Notes: generated by a model not told the origin, from the letters alone. DNA of 64,000 nucleotides from Polyangiaceae bacterium (GCA_947475525.1 CANJMI010000014.1:62001-126000); one strand, 5' to 3'; shown: positions 1-9,372, numbered from the stretch's first letter. Program-made: numbers and translations.

Positions 1-1
1 G

Positions 2-73
2 GTACTCGACGAGGTGCAGGCTGACGTGGCGGCGTCCGATCACTTCGGCGTGTTCGCAGAGCTCGAACTCTAG
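2..73 (+). CDS. C-terminal fragment of an unidentified protein
   Basis: An open frame runs from base 2 to a TAG at 71-73 and gives 23 residues beginning VLDEVQADVAASD and ending FAELEL. Codon use looks like the surrounding coding DNA, and the frame is open to the window edge, so this is most likely the tail of a plus-strand gene that starts outside the window. It converges on the Hsp70 operon, with only about 39 bases between the two stops. Too little is visible to name a family. Confidence 0.5.
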   Translation, partial: VLDEVQADVAASDHFGVFAELEL

Positions 74-112
74 TCACGCGGCACGGTGGCTGCGCGCGCG
101 CGACGCTGTGGC

Positions 113-2818
113 TCAATCGGTCGGCACGAGGCGCAAGCCGCTCGGTAAGTCATCTCCGAAGAACGCGGAATGGTCCGCGGAGCGAAGCGCAACGACATCG
201 TGGAGCGGGGCGCGGAACGCCTCGTCGAGATCGAGAGCTGCGAGCTTTTTGTCGACGAGTTCGCGCGTTCGGTCGGCGACGTCGCGCTCCCTGTCGCCGG
301 TGAGACGGCACATCGCGATCGCCGCGGCTGGGGCTGTCGGCACGGCGTCCCATTTCTCGCGGACAAGGTGGTCAACCCAGCGCGAGACGGTCTCCGCGCG
401 AACCACCTGGTGGACGCTCCCGTAAACGGGGATGCGCCCCCCCGTGCGACCGAGCGCAGCCCAGAGCCGCGGATCGCGTTCGGTCCAGGTTCGCTCGACT
501 GTCCAGCTTCCGAGCTCGGCGCGGCGCAGCGAGGGGACCCGTTCGAGGCTCGCCGCAAGCTCGAGCATCTCCGCCGCGGCGTCATTGCGAAAGCCCTTGT
601 CGCGTTTCAATCGGAGCTCGGTCGGCGCGAGCTCCGGATCGAGGACATCACGCACACGAGCTTGAGCCGTCTCATCGAGACCGGCAGCCACGCGACGCCA
701 CGCGATCCAAAATTGCTGCCAGCTGCGCGTCTCGGGATGCGCGAGGCGCACGTCGAAAAGACGGAAGAGCAAGGCTGCGCGTTCAGGATCGCGAGCGGCG
801 CCAGCACCCGGCCTAAGCGTATAGCCGGCAACCTGCCAAAACACGCGCTCGTGCGTTTTCGATTGGCGACGCCCTTTGTGAAAGACCATCAGCCGATCGA
901 AAAGACTTCGGCAAACCTCGCCGTCCCAGCTCTCGCGTTTGCCGCAGCAGCGCTCGAGTTCGCGCAGCAAATCCTTGACCTCGCGTTCCGTGGCGCTCGC
1001 GGCTTTGCCGAAAACCTTGTCGAGCACCGCGGTCGCAAGCTCCATCGACTTCGGCGCGGCGCCCCGAATTGGCGCGCGGCGCGACGTGAGCGATGCGCCA
1101 TCGAGCCCCGGAACGCGACCCGCCGACCGAAGCTCGAATGACAGCGCGAAGCTTCGCCCGTCAGCCGCAAGGCATGCAAGCTCGAGGGTGCCGACCGCCG
1201 ACAGCTGAGCTTCGAGCGTGACCTCCACGGTGCCCGCCCCATCGAGGGCCGCGACGAGCGGCGGCAAGGGCTCATACGACTCGTCCTCGGTCGACACGGC
1301 ACCAACGGAGTCGAGAGCCTCCCGACTCCAGAGCTCGAACTGGACGGTCTCCCCGAGCACGAGCGCGAACGTCTGGGGCGCGCGATGCAACGTGCCGTCC
1401 TCGGCGCCGAGCGGCAGCACGCACACGGTCTCTCGCTGCCCTTTTTTATTGGTGATCCCGACGTAAAAGCTGCGCGTGCTCCCCGCGCGAATCCGCAGGC
1501 CACGACCCGCAAGGGCAAGCGCATAACGAACGGCACCGCAAGCGACGGCGAACTCCGGACGCGCCGCCGGCAACCGCACGAGGGGAGCCTCGCTGAAACT
1601 CGCGACGACAGCCTGAAGACGCTCCGCGAACGCCCGCGCGTGGAACACGCCACCGTTGACGAGCAGCGCGGTTGGCTGCCCGTATTTTGCGCAAAATGCA
1701 GCCACATGCCGCGTAATCGCGACGTCGCGCTCGAACGGCAAGCCAAACGCGACGACGGCCGCACGGGTGCGAATAGGCTCGGCGTCTTTCGGGACGTGCG
1801 GGAAAAATCCGTCGACGAGCAACGCGGTCACTTCAGCACGCTCGAGGGTCGTGGTCCGCGCGCCACCGAGAAGCTTCGAGCCGCCGCCGCGCAGCACCAC
1901 GGTCACGGCCTCCGGCGCATCGGGTGCAAAGATACGCTCCTTCGCGTGCCGGCACGCCACCGCGAGCTCCGCAAAGCGCGGTGCGGCGAGCCTCTCCTCG
2001 CCCATCATTCGCGCTTCGCAGAGGTGAGCGAGCGTGAGATCCATGTTGTCGCCCCCGAGCAAGAGATGCCGACCAACGGCCACGCGCGACAGAGCAAAGC
2101 CTTGCGCTTCGCGACTCACCCGAATCAGTGAGAGGTCGGTCGTGCCACCGCCGACGTCCACGACGAGCACCGTTCCCTCCGACGCGCCTTTCGGGATCGC
2201 CGCTTCGAGCCCACCGCCCCGATGGGACTCCGCAGAATCGTTGATGGAGGCTGCTGACGCCCAATCGAGAAACGCCGCCTGAGGCTCTTCCAAGAGCACG
2301 GGCGAGAGGCCAACCGCACGCGCCGCACGGATCGTAAGCTCGCGCGCCGCGGCGTCGAAGGAGGCGGGCACCGTCAGCACGACGCGTTGCTCCCCGAGCG
2401 GCTCGTTCGGGTAGCACTCGTCCCAGCCGCGACGCACGTGCTCGAGCAAAATGCGGGCAGCGTCGAAAGGCGAGATGCGCGCCGTGCCCTCAGCCGTGTC
2501 GGCGCGCCATGGCAAGATCGCCGCGGACCTATCCACAGCCGCGTAGGAGAGCCAGCTTTTCGACGACACGATCGCCGCGCCGGTCGTCTCGGCGGCCCGC
2601 GCACGCGCAAACTCGCCGGCTACCCACCCGGAGACGAGCCTTGGAGCGGCACATTCACCGCGCTCGGGGGCGTAGAGCACCGAGGGCAAGAGCGGGCGGC
2701 GATCCGTGAGCTCCGGCCCAACGAGCTGAGGCAGCGACACGACCTCGACAGCATCGCCACGCGCCACCGCGACGGTGACGTTGCTCGTACCGAGATCGAT
2801 TCCAACAAATCGCGTCAC
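113..2818 (-). CDS. Hsp70 family protein with DUF3731-like C-terminal domain
   Basis: A 901-residue DnaK-like protein. The actin-fold ATPase domain is clear: phosphate-1 loop GIDLGTSN at residues 6-13, LTVPASFD at 148-155 and the phosphate-2 loop VVDVGGGTTD at about 219-228. After about residue 470 it does not follow the DnaK substrate-binding domain. From about 600 on it is helical and Arg/Leu-rich, with VFWQVAGYTLRPG and WIAWRRVAAGL segments that match the DUF3731 'DnaK-related' domain as I know it. It is the last gene of a three-gene minus-strand operon, 18 bases after a second Hsp70 gene. No DnaJ or GrpE is nearby, so it is probably a dedicated chaperone-like ATPase, not the housekeeping DnaK. 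The DUF3731 call is from memory of the family pattern. Confidence 0.85.
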   Translation of the reverse strand: MTRFVGIDLGTSNVTVAVARGDAVEVVSLPQLVGPELTDRRPLLPSVLYAPERGECAAPRLVSGWVAGEFARARAAETTGAAIVSSKSWLSYAAVDRSAAILPWRADTAEGTARISPFDAARILLEHVRRGWDECYPNEPLGEQRVVLTVPASFDAAARELTIRAARAVGLSPVLLEEPQAAFLDWASAASINDSAESHRGGGLEAAIPKGASEGTVLVVDVGGGTTDLSLIRVSREAQGFALSRVAVGRHLLLGGDNMDLTLAHLCEARMMGEERLAAPRFAELAVACRHAKERIFAPDAPEAVTVVLRGGGSKLLGGARTTTLERAEVTALLVDGFFPHVPKDAEPIRTRAAVVAFGLPFERDVAITRHVAAFCAKYGQPTALLVNGGVFHARAFAERLQAVVASFSEAPLVRLPAARPEFAVACGAVRYALALAGRGLRIRAGSTRSFYVGITNKKGQRETVCVLPLGAEDGTLHRAPQTFALVLGETVQFELWSREALDSVGAVSTEDESYEPLPPLVAALDGAGTVEVTLEAQLSAVGTLELACLAADGRSFALSFELRSAGRVPGLDGASLTSRRAPIRGAAPKSMELATAVLDKVFGKAASATEREVKDLLRELERCCGKRESWDGEVCRSLFDRLMVFHKGRRQSKTHERVFWQVAGYTLRPGAGAARDPERAALLFRLFDVRLAHPETRSWQQFWIAWRRVAAGLDETAQARVRDVLDPELAPTELRLKRDKGFRNDAAAEMLELAASLERVPSLRRAELGSWTVERTWTERDPRLWAALGRTGGRIPVYGSVHQVVRAETVSRWVDHLVREKWDAVPTAPAAAIAMCRLTGDRERDVADRTRELVDKKLAALDLDEAFRAPLHDVVALRSADHSAFFGDDLPSGLRLVPTD

Positions 2819-2836
2819 ACGCCGCGCCCTCTCGCC

Positions 2837-4639
2837 TCACTCCCCGCGAACGGAGAGCTCGACTTTCCACTTTTCGTCAGGCTTTTTTGGCGCGAGCGGC
2901 AACGCCTCGATGAGGAGCGTTCCTATCGCCGTCACCGTCGCGCGAAGCCGCACCGGAACGACCTCGCCATCCGCACGCCCTTCGGCCGGCAAGACGACCT
3001 CCACCGGCGGAAGCTCTGCAACTTCATCTTTCGCGAAGTGCTCGAGGGCCGCGCCCACCAGGTCACCACGACGCACGGATGAGCCGAAAAATCGGAATCG
3101 GACGCTCTCGCCAACGACCACCGCGAGCTCCGCCTCGAGATCGACCGACGTGCCCTCTTCCATCCCGAACGGTGCCACACAGACGAGGGTCAGCGGCGGC
3201 TCGAGCCCGGGCACGGCAGGCACCGCGCCTTCGACCCCAACGTAATGCGCCTGCGCGGTTCCGCCGCGGATCCGGAGGCCGCGCCCTTCACGCACGCGCC
3301 CGTAACATGCAGCCCCGCGCGCGACCGCGAGATCGAGGTCGGCCCCGCCGAGAACGCGAACCGCCGCGGCCCCGTCGCTTGCAAGCCAACCGTCCAATGT
3401 GGAGCGCAAACGCTCGCGCAAAAGCTCGCTTTTCATCACGCCGCCATTGAAGAGCAGGCACGTCGGATGCAGGAGCGCACCACCTCCACCGACGGCAGCC
3501 GAATGCCTTGCGAGAAACGAAGCGAGATGCCGCGTGATGCCCGCATCCGAGGCGTAAGGCAGACCGAATCGCGTGAGGGCGGCTCGCGAGCGCGCGGCGG
3601 GACGGACCTCGGCGGCGACCTCGGGAAAAAAACCGTCGAGCAGCAGCGTGCCCAAGTCGGCTCTCTCGAGGTCCGTGCGAATCGCACCGCCGACGAGCTT
3701 CGAGCCGCGCCGTGGGATGACGATCGGTGCCTTCGCGAGGTTTGCTTCACCGAGCAGACGCTCCTTCGCGGCGCGACAGCCATGGACGAGCGAAGCCATC
3801 TGCCACGAGTCGAGCTCGGTGCCTTCCCCCGCGAGCCGCTGCCGCACGAAGTAAGCGAGCGCGAGGTCCATGTTGTCACCGCCGAGCAAAATGTGCTCGC
3901 CGACCGCGAGCCGTTCGAGGACCAACGAGCCCTCGACCTCACTCACCGCGATGGCGGAGAAATCACTCGTGCCACCCCCAATGTCGACCACCAACACGAC
4001 ATCGCCGGGTCGCAGCTCGGCTCGAAACGCGTCGCCGACCTGTTCGAGCCACGCGTAGAGCGCCGCTTGTGGCTCTTCGAGCAACGTCAAGTTGTCGATG
4101 CCGGCCGCGAGCGCAGCCTCCACCGTCAGCTCGCGCGCTGACGCGTCGAAAGATGCCGGAACGGTCAGCACCACCGGAAGCTCTGCGAACTTCGGACCGT
4201 CACTGCCGAAGCGTGCGTCGTAGGCCTCGCTCAAATGCTCGAGGTAACGCCACGAGGCCTCGACGGGCGAGATGCGCTCGAGCCCAACGGGCGCTTCAAG
4301 CGGTAAGAGGCCCGAGCGCCGATCAGCCGTCGGGTGGCAAAGCCAGCTTTTTGCGCTCGATACGACACGGCCCGGTGCTTCCGCCGCGCGTGAACGGGCA
4401 TGACTACCGACTGCAAACGCGCGCGCCGCATCCCAAGGCAATGGCAGCGGTCGCTCGGCGTCGGTGGGCACATAGAGGAACGAGGGCAAGAGCGGCTGTC
4501 GCTCGAGTGAGGTCGGTGTGACGAGCTGCTCGATGTCGATGACTTCACTCGTAGCCGCGTCTCCGTCGAGCTCGATGCGCGCGACCGCGCAGTGCGTCGT
4601 GCCGAGATCGATGCCGATGGCGAACCGTCGCGCGCTCAT
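2837..4639 (-). CDS. Hsp70 family protein
   Basis: A 600-residue Hsp70-type ATPase, with GIDLGTTH at residues 9-16, LTVPASFD, and a VVDIGGGTSDFS phosphate-2 loop. Its length is near that of DnaK (about 640), but the C-terminal part is short and beta-rich and lacks the acidic EEVD-like or helical lid tail of housekeeping DnaK. It resembles its downstream neighbour along the whole ATPase domain, including a shared SSAKSWL/SSKSWL block and EEPQAA, so the two look like an ancient duplication. Its ATG overlaps the stop of the DUF2760 gene by 4 bases, which points to translational coupling. The two Hsp70s may act as a pair. The client is unknown. Confidence 0.88.
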   Translation of the reverse strand: MSARRFAIGIDLGTTHCAVARIELDGDAATSEVIDIEQLVTPTSLERQPLLPSFLYVPTDAERPLPLPWDAARAFAVGSHARSRAAEAPGRVVSSAKSWLCHPTADRRSGLLPLEAPVGLERISPVEASWRYLEHLSEAYDARFGSDGPKFAELPVVLTVPASFDASARELTVEAALAAGIDNLTLLEEPQAALYAWLEQVGDAFRAELRPGDVVLVVDIGGGTSDFSAIAVSEVEGSLVLERLAVGEHILLGGDNMDLALAYFVRQRLAGEGTELDSWQMASLVHGCRAAKERLLGEANLAKAPIVIPRRGSKLVGGAIRTDLERADLGTLLLDGFFPEVAAEVRPAARSRAALTRFGLPYASDAGITRHLASFLARHSAAVGGGGALLHPTCLLFNGGVMKSELLRERLRSTLDGWLASDGAAAVRVLGGADLDLAVARGAACYGRVREGRGLRIRGGTAQAHYVGVEGAVPAVPGLEPPLTLVCVAPFGMEEGTSVDLEAELAVVVGESVRFRFFGSSVRRGDLVGAALEHFAKDEVAELPPVEVVLPAEGRADGEVVPVRLRATVTAIGTLLIEALPLAPKKPDEKWKVELSVRGE

Positions 4640-5190
4640 AGCTCCACCTCGGCGGGCGCGAGGATCGTGGCATCGTGGCCGGCAAGTGCGACAGGCAATC
4701 GGAAGTTCGACACGCGCCAGCCCGCGTGGCGCAGCGTGCCGCGGTACGGCGGCTTCGAGCCCACGTTCCCCGTCAGCTTGAGCGTATTCGGATCGTACCC
4801 TTCCTCGATGGTGACGACGCTGTCTTCAGGCTCGCTGCGAACCGGCGACACGGTGGCGTGACCGCGCAAGGCTTTGCGACAACCTTCGTGCACGAGCCGT
4901 GCTGCCGCGCCGACCTCGGCGTCCGGAAACGCCGTGATGTCCTGCTCGAGAAAATCGACAAGCCGCCCTTCGCGCTGAAAGAGGCCGAGCACCACGAGGC
5001 CCGGTGACGCATCCGTCACGACGGGGAGCGCCCGGGCAGACGGCGGCGGAGTTTCAGCGGGTAGGCGCGCTCGAAAAACCCTTGCGGCAAACTCCGCATC
5101 GAAGAGCGTGCGAAAAAAGCAGCCGAACGCGAGCGCGACGCGGGCAATCCATCCAGGTCGAAGGTCAGACACGCCGCGACCATACGACAT
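4636..5190 (-). CDS. DUF2760 domain-containing protein
   Basis: A protein of 184 residues if started at the ATG at 5190. A longer reading frame extends to 5385 but would run over the divergent gene at 5245, so I reject it; a GTG at 5172 is an alternative. The N-terminus has RVALAFGCFFRTLFD, typical of DUF2760 proteins. The rest carries FLEQDITAFPDAEVGAAARLVH and ends with a conserved NFRLPVALAGHDATILAPAEVEL-type segment. DUF2760 genes are known neighbours of non-canonical Hsp70 genes, and here it is the first gene of such an operon, overlapping the next by 4 bases. The function is unknown; a cofactor role for the Hsp70 pair is inferred from context only. Confidence 0.8.
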   Translation of the reverse strand: MSYGRGVSDLRPGWIARVALAFGCFFRTLFDAEFAARVFRARLPAETPPPSARALPVVTDASPGLVVLGLFQREGRLVDFLEQDITAFPDAEVGAAARLVHEGCRKALRGHATVSPVRSEPEDSVVTIEEGYDPNTLKLTGNVGSKPPYRGTLRHAGWRVSNFRLPVALAGHDATILAPAEVEL

Positions 5191-5229
5191 CCGCGGCGGG
5201 CGGGCACGGCCGAGCGGCGCCAGCTCTGC

Positions 5230-5235
5230 TAGACT
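5230..5235 (+). promoter_or_regulatory. Candidate -10 box for the decarboxylase gene
   Basis: TAGACT lies 9 bases before the ATG at 5245. No Shine-Dalgarno sequence is visible between the two, and no good -35 is seen. If used, transcription would begin within a few bases of the start codon. Confidence 0.3.
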
Positions 5236-5244
5236 GTCGCCCCG

Positions 5245-6747
5245 ATGCCCGAACGAATTCGCATTCCAGAGGTTGGCCGCGCCCACGACGACGTCTTGAT
5301 GACGATGGACGGATTCCGCGCCGGCGATGCGGACTGGCGCGACGGCCGAACGTGGAGCCTCGTCTACTACGCGGGCGAGGCGCACAGCGAGCTCTTAAAG
5401 AAGGCTGCCGCGCTTTTTTTCGCGGAAAACGCACTGAATCCGATGGCCTTCCGCAGCTTGAAGCGGATGGAAGCCGAGGTCGTTCAGATGAGCGCCTCGA
5501 TGCTGAACGGACCCGACACGTGCGTCGGCACGATGACGACCGGCGGCACCGAGTCCGTGCTGATGGCGGTGAAGGCCGCACGCGACCGCGCGCGCTCGAA
5601 GCAGCCATGGATCCGCAACCCCGAGATCGTCGCTCCATCGACCATCCATGTCGCGCTCGACAAGGCCGCGCACTACTTCGGGTTGAAGGTTCGCTACGTC
5701 GACGTGGGGCCCGACTTTCGGGCCGACCCTGAGGCCATGGCGCGTCGCATCAACCGCAACACCGTGTTGATTTGCGCGTCCGCGCCGCAGTACCCGCAAG
5801 GCGTCGTCGATCCGATAGTCGAGATCGGCGCCATCGCAGAAAAGCGCGGCATTCCGTTCCATATCGACGCGTGCATCGGCGGCTTCATCCTGCCTTGGGT
5901 CGAGAAGCTCGGCTACCCCGTGCCCGTGTTCGACTTCCGTGTTCCCGGCGTGACGAGCATCTCCGCCGACGTTCACAAATACGGATTCGCCGCAAAAGGC
6001 GCGTCGGTCATCCTCTATCGCGACATGAGCTACTTGAAGCACCAGTTCTTCGTGTCGACCGATTGGACCGGCGGCATCTACGCTTCACCGAGCATGACCG
6101 GTACGCGCGGGGGTGCACCTATCGCCGCGGCGTGGGCTTCACTCGTCGCGATGGGAGAGGCCGGCTTTCTCGAGCATGCCGACCGCGCCATGAAGGCCAC
6201 GGCTCGCCTCGCCGCCGGGCTCCGCGCGATCCCCGATGTGCAAGTGTTCGGTGAGCCGCACGCAACACTCGTCTCGTGGGGCGCGAAGCTCGATGCGCGC
6301 GACGGCGGAGTGAACCTCTTCGCGGTCGCCGACAGACTTCAAGCGAAAGGTTGGAGCATCGATCGGCAGCAGAATCCGGCGAGCATCCATTGCACGGTGA
6401 CGTCGAACCACGACACGGTGATCGACGACTATCTACGCGATGTTCGCGAAGCCACGGCCTACGTCCGCGCGAACCCCAACATCGCGGCGAGCGGCAACGC
6501 GGCAATGTACGGAATGATGGCGAAGGTGCCCTTTCGCGCGCTCGTGAAAAAGAGTGTCCTCGGCGTGATGGAGTCACTCTATGGCACGTCGATCGAGCCC
6601 CCCGATCCCGACAAGCTCGCCGCGGCCGACGCAGGCCCACTGATGAAGCTTGTCAACGAATACGGGGGAACAATCGACGCCGCCCTCGGTAAACTCGAGG
6701 CCGCTCGCGGCAAGCTCTTCGGCAAGCGACCGGGATCGCGCTCATGA
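5245..6747 (+). CDS. PLP-dependent group II decarboxylase / sphingosine-1-phosphate lyase-like
   Basis: A 500-residue fold-type I PLP enzyme. TTGGTESV (98-105) binds the PLP phosphate, HIDACIGGF (206-214) carries the aspartate that contacts the ring nitrogen, and SADVHKYGF holds the Schiff-base lysine at K245. The order and spacing of these, the MKAARDRAR-type helix and the short N-terminus without a membrane anchor fit the sphingosine-1-phosphate lyase/DGPL branch better than glutamate decarboxylase. S1P lyases cleave phosphorylated sphingoid bases into a fatty aldehyde and phosphoethanolamine. Polyangia are known to make sphingolipids, so this is plausible, but an amino-acid or polyamine decarboxylase cannot be excluded. 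It overlaps the next gene by 4 bases (ATGA). Confidence 0.85.
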   Translation: MPERIRIPEVGRAHDDVLMTMDGFRAGDADWRDGRTWSLVYYAGEAHSELLKKAAALFFAENALNPMAFRSLKRMEAEVVQMSASMLNGPDTCVGTMTTGGTESVLMAVKAARDRARSKQPWIRNPEIVAPSTIHVALDKAAHYFGLKVRYVDVGPDFRADPEAMARRINRNTVLICASAPQYPQGVVDPIVEIGAIAEKRGIPFHIDACIGGFILPWVEKLGYPVPVFDFRVPGVTSISADVHKYGFAAKGASVILYRDMSYLKHQFFVSTDWTGGIYASPSMTGTRGGAPIAAAWASLVAMGEAGFLEHADRAMKATARLAAGLRAIPDVQVFGEPHATLVSWGAKLDARDGGVNLFAVADRLQAKGWSIDRQQNPASIHCTVTSNHDTVIDDYLRDVREATAYVRANPNIAASGNAAMYGMMAKVPFRALVKKSVLGVMESLYGTSIEPPDPDKLAAADAGPLMKLVNEYGGTIDAALGKLEAARGKLFGKRPGSRS

Positions 6748-8312
6748 AACGCCTGCGCATCGCCTACGGTCGCCTCGCCCAAGAAACGAACGCGCTAAGC
6801 CCCGTGTCAACGACGCTCGAAGACTTTCGACGCGCGGTGTTGATGGAAGGCGACGAGGTCGCGCGGGCGGCCAGTCGCACCGGCGAAGAAGCACCCGGTT
6901 TCATGAAGAACGCCGAGCTCTCGGGCTTCGTTCGCGCCGCCGAACGCGCCAAGAAACGCCACGGCGTCGAGGTAGAAACCATCCCGACACTCTCCGCGTG
7001 GGCGATCCCCGCAGGTCCACTCGAGCGCCCCGCGTTCGATGAGCTCCTCGGGCGGCTGCTCGCGCGACTCCGTGCGGCGGGCCCCGTTGATGGCGTCTTT
7101 CTCAGTCTGCACGGAGCCCTCGGCGTCCAAGGTCTCCGCGATCCGGAGTCCGTGATTTTGGAAGCCGTGCGCGAGGCAACCGGCGGCAAGCCCGTGACGG
7201 TGACCCAGGATTTTCACGCCAATCTCACCGAGCGGCGCGTCCGTTCGGCCGAGGCCATCGTCGCGTACCGCACGAACCCACACCGGGACCACGCGACCGT
7301 CGGTGCCGAGGCGGGCGACATTTTGATTCGCACGCTGCTCGGAAAGGTTCGCCCAACGAACGCGTGGCGCTCCTTGCCGATGCTACTTGGCGGCGGCACC
7401 ACACTCGACGTGTTGCCACCATTCCTTGGCCTCTACGCGCGCATGGCCAACATGCGTCGCAACCCGAAGATCCTCGCCACCTCCGTCTACGGTTGCCATC
7501 TCTGGAACGATGACCCCGATCTCGGCTGGTCGGCGCACGTCACCACCGACGGTGATCGGGACCTCGCCGAGCGCACCGCGGACGACCTCGCCGAGCGACT
7601 CTGGGCGATGCGCACGCAAATGCCGCCGCCGTTCTCCAGCGTCGAGGACGCGATCGCCGAAGCACGGGGCGCACGCATCGCACGCAAGCTCGGCGTCGTG
7701 GTCTTCGCAGACGCGTCGGACGTGGTCTCCGCGGGCTCGACGGGCGAGAACACGCGCATCCTCGCGGCGCTGCTCGGCGAAGGAGCGGACCTCGTGAGTT
7801 ACGTCCCCCTGCGCGACCCCGAGATCGTCGGGCGCCTCTGGGACGTGCCCGTCGGCGAGACAGTGACCGTCACCGTCGGAGGCAAGCTCGATCCCAAGAC
7901 GAACGAGTCACTCGTGGTGACCGGTCGCGTGCTCCGCGCCCAACGCATGCTCGCACTCGGGCGGATGGTCGTGCTCGATCTCGGCCCGGTGAAGCTGGTC
8001 CTCACGGAGCTCGCGGCGTTTTCCGTCAAGCCCGCGTTCTACGCCGACCTCGGCCTGCCCATCCTCGATGCCGACGTAGTGGTCGTGAAAAACTTCTTCC
8101 CGTTTCGCATCTTCTACCTCCCCTACGCGCGCCGCACGATTTACGTCAAAACGAAGGGCATCACCGATTTTGATGCCTCCTACGCGCTGACGTTCACCGA
8201 CCCGATGCACCCGCGAGACGAGGTCCTCGATTGGCGTCCCGCGGACCGCCGCCGGAGGGGAATCGCCATTGCGCCCTCCCCGTCTCTTGCCGCCGCAAGC
8301 GGTATTCTCTAA
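6744..8312 (+). CDS. M81 family metallopeptidase (MlrC/microcystinase C-like)
   Basis: A 522-residue protein of the MlrC family, zinc peptidases named for the last step of microcystin degradation but widespread in bacteria with other substrates. Visible metal-site segments are SLHGALG (121-127), QDFHANLT (155-162) and YRTNPHRDHATVG (175-187), and the N-terminus (RIAYGRLAQETNALSP) is typical. The C-terminal domain, with DLGPVKLVLTE and NFFPFRIFYLPYARR, completes a usual-length protein. The ATG overlaps the stop of the upstream PLP-lyase gene, so the two are translated together. The physiological substrate is unknown. Confidence 0.88.
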   Translation: MKRLRIAYGRLAQETNALSPVSTTLEDFRRAVLMEGDEVARAASRTGEEAPGFMKNAELSGFVRAAERAKKRHGVEVETIPTLSAWAIPAGPLERPAFDELLGRLLARLRAAGPVDGVFLSLHGALGVQGLRDPESVILEAVREATGGKPVTVTQDFHANLTERRVRSAEAIVAYRTNPHRDHATVGAEAGDILIRTLLGKVRPTNAWRSLPMLLGGGTTLDVLPPFLGLYARMANMRRNPKILATSVYGCHLWNDDPDLGWSAHVTTDGDRDLAERTADDLAERLWAMRTQMPPPFSSVEDAIAEARGARIARKLGVVVFADASDVVSAGSTGENTRILAALLGEGADLVSYVPLRDPEIVGRLWDVPVGETVTVTVGGKLDPKTNESLVVTGRVLRAQRMLALGRMVVLDLGPVKLVLTELAAFSVKPAFYADLGLPILDADVVVVKNFFPFRIFYLPYARRTIYVKTKGITDFDASYALTFTDPMHPRDEVLDWRPADRRRRGIAIAPSPSLAAASGIL

Positions 8313-8323
8313 CCTTCCGCCCG

Positions 8324-8881
8324 ATGGCCAGCAATACCACCGTCGTCAACTGCCCGTCCTGCGGCGCGAAGAACCCGAGCGACTCGAAACGCTGCGCCTC
8401 GTGCGGCGCGAGCACCGAAGAACTCGGACCAATCAACGACGAAGTCCGCAACAAAGAGCGCCGATACCAACAAGAAGGTTTCAACATGACCTGGGCCGCC
8501 GTTGCCCTCGCCGTGCAAGCCGTCCTGACGGCGGCCATCATCGTGGCCCTGCCGCGCGCCGTCACTGCCCTCGACTTCGAAGGGTACTACGGCATGACGC
8601 TGGCGATTCCGGTTTGGTTTGTCGGCGGCGCACTCGTCGGACTGATCTCACCCGGCAAGACCTTCATCGAGCCGGTCATCGCGGCGCTGGTCGTCGCGCT
8701 CCCGACGATTTTTTATCTCTACAATGGCCTCTTCGGCGCACTTGGTAGCGGACAGACGGTCCGCACGATGCCGATCTTCATGTACGTGATCATGGCCATG
8801 ATCGGCGTGATGTTCGCGCTGATCGGCTCGTACTGCGGTGAGCGCATCCAAATGGGCGCGCCGCCCCCATCCGAAACCTGA
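8324..8881 (+). CDS. Zinc-ribbon membrane protein
   Basis: A 185-residue protein starting at the ATG at 8324; the frame is open further upstream but that part has no coding character. The N-terminus is a four-cysteine zinc ribbon (CPSC at 10-13, CASC at 24-27), followed by a short charged linker. Four hydrophobic segments follow, at roughly 55-75, 85-105, 112-130 and 145-165, so it is an inner-membrane protein with a cytoplasmic zinc ribbon. It sits 11 bases after the peptidase gene and 9 bases before the next gene, so probably in the same transcript. The function is unknown. Confidence 0.7.
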   Translation: MASNTTVVNCPSCGAKNPSDSKRCASCGASTEELGPINDEVRNKERRYQQEGFNMTWAAVALAVQAVLTAAIIVALPRAVTALDFEGYYGMTLAIPVWFVGGALVGLISPGKTFIEPVIAALVVALPTIFYLYNGLFGALGSGQTVRTMPIFMYVIMAMIGVMFALIGSYCGERIQMGAPPPSET

Positions 8882-8890
8882 GAGCAGTTC

Positions 8891-9301
8891 GTGTCGAACC
8901 CCGGGGCGCTTCGGCTGACGCGTCAGCGCTCGAGAAAGTGCGTCCTTCTCGCGGCGCTCTCGCTTCAGGCGTGCGTGTCGGCTGACGTGCGCGAAGGCAA
9001 ACGCGTCCTCGGCATGCTCGAACATCTTCGCGACGCCGAAGGTCCCGCGCGCGACGCCCAACTTGGCGCCATCTCATCGCTGAAAACCACCGTGCCCGTA
9101 GCCGAGACCGCCCGCATCGCGTGCGCCGACGCCTACCGCGCCCTCGCCGACACCCAACGTTCGATCGAGGAAGCGAAAGGTCCGCCTGTCGATCGGGCCA
9201 AGCTCGACCAGGCCCAGGAGTCCCTCGGTCGCGCCAAGACGGGCCATGAAGCGTGCAATTCGGCGCTGATGACGCTCCGCCGCTGGGTCGAGCACCGCTG
9301 A
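8891..9301 (+). CDS. Small putative lipoprotein
   Basis: A 136-residue protein from a GTG start at 8891, 9 bases after the preceding stop. The N-terminus has basic residues (RLTRQRSRK), a hydrophobic stretch and a lipobox-like LQAC with the cysteine at 28. The mature part is alpha-helical, with alternating charged and alanine residues. Two further cysteines (in ACADAY and EACNSAL) could form a disulphide in the periplasm. There is no recognisable domain. It lies just upstream of ffh with 89 bases between. Confidence 0.6.
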   Translation: MSNPGALRLTRQRSRKCVLLAALSLQACVSADVREGKRVLGMLEHLRDAEGPARDAQLGAISSLKTTVPVAETARIACADAYRALADTQRSIEEAKGPPVDRAKLDQAQESLGRAKTGHEACNSALMTLRRWVEHR

Positions 9302-9372
9302 CGCTGGGGCGTTATTTGGCCCAACCGTTGGGGCCTGGCCGCGCGGCATACGTCACGCCGCCGGGGCCGTGC

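Noticed and set aside
170-1141. Plus-strand frame opposite the long Hsp70
   Set aside because: Shadow of the Hsp70 gene; composition typical of reverse-frame GC-rich DNA.
5191-5385. N-terminal extension of the DUF2760 frame
   Set aside because: It would overlap the PLP-enzyme gene on the other strand by about 140 bases, and the family begins near RVALAFGCFF.
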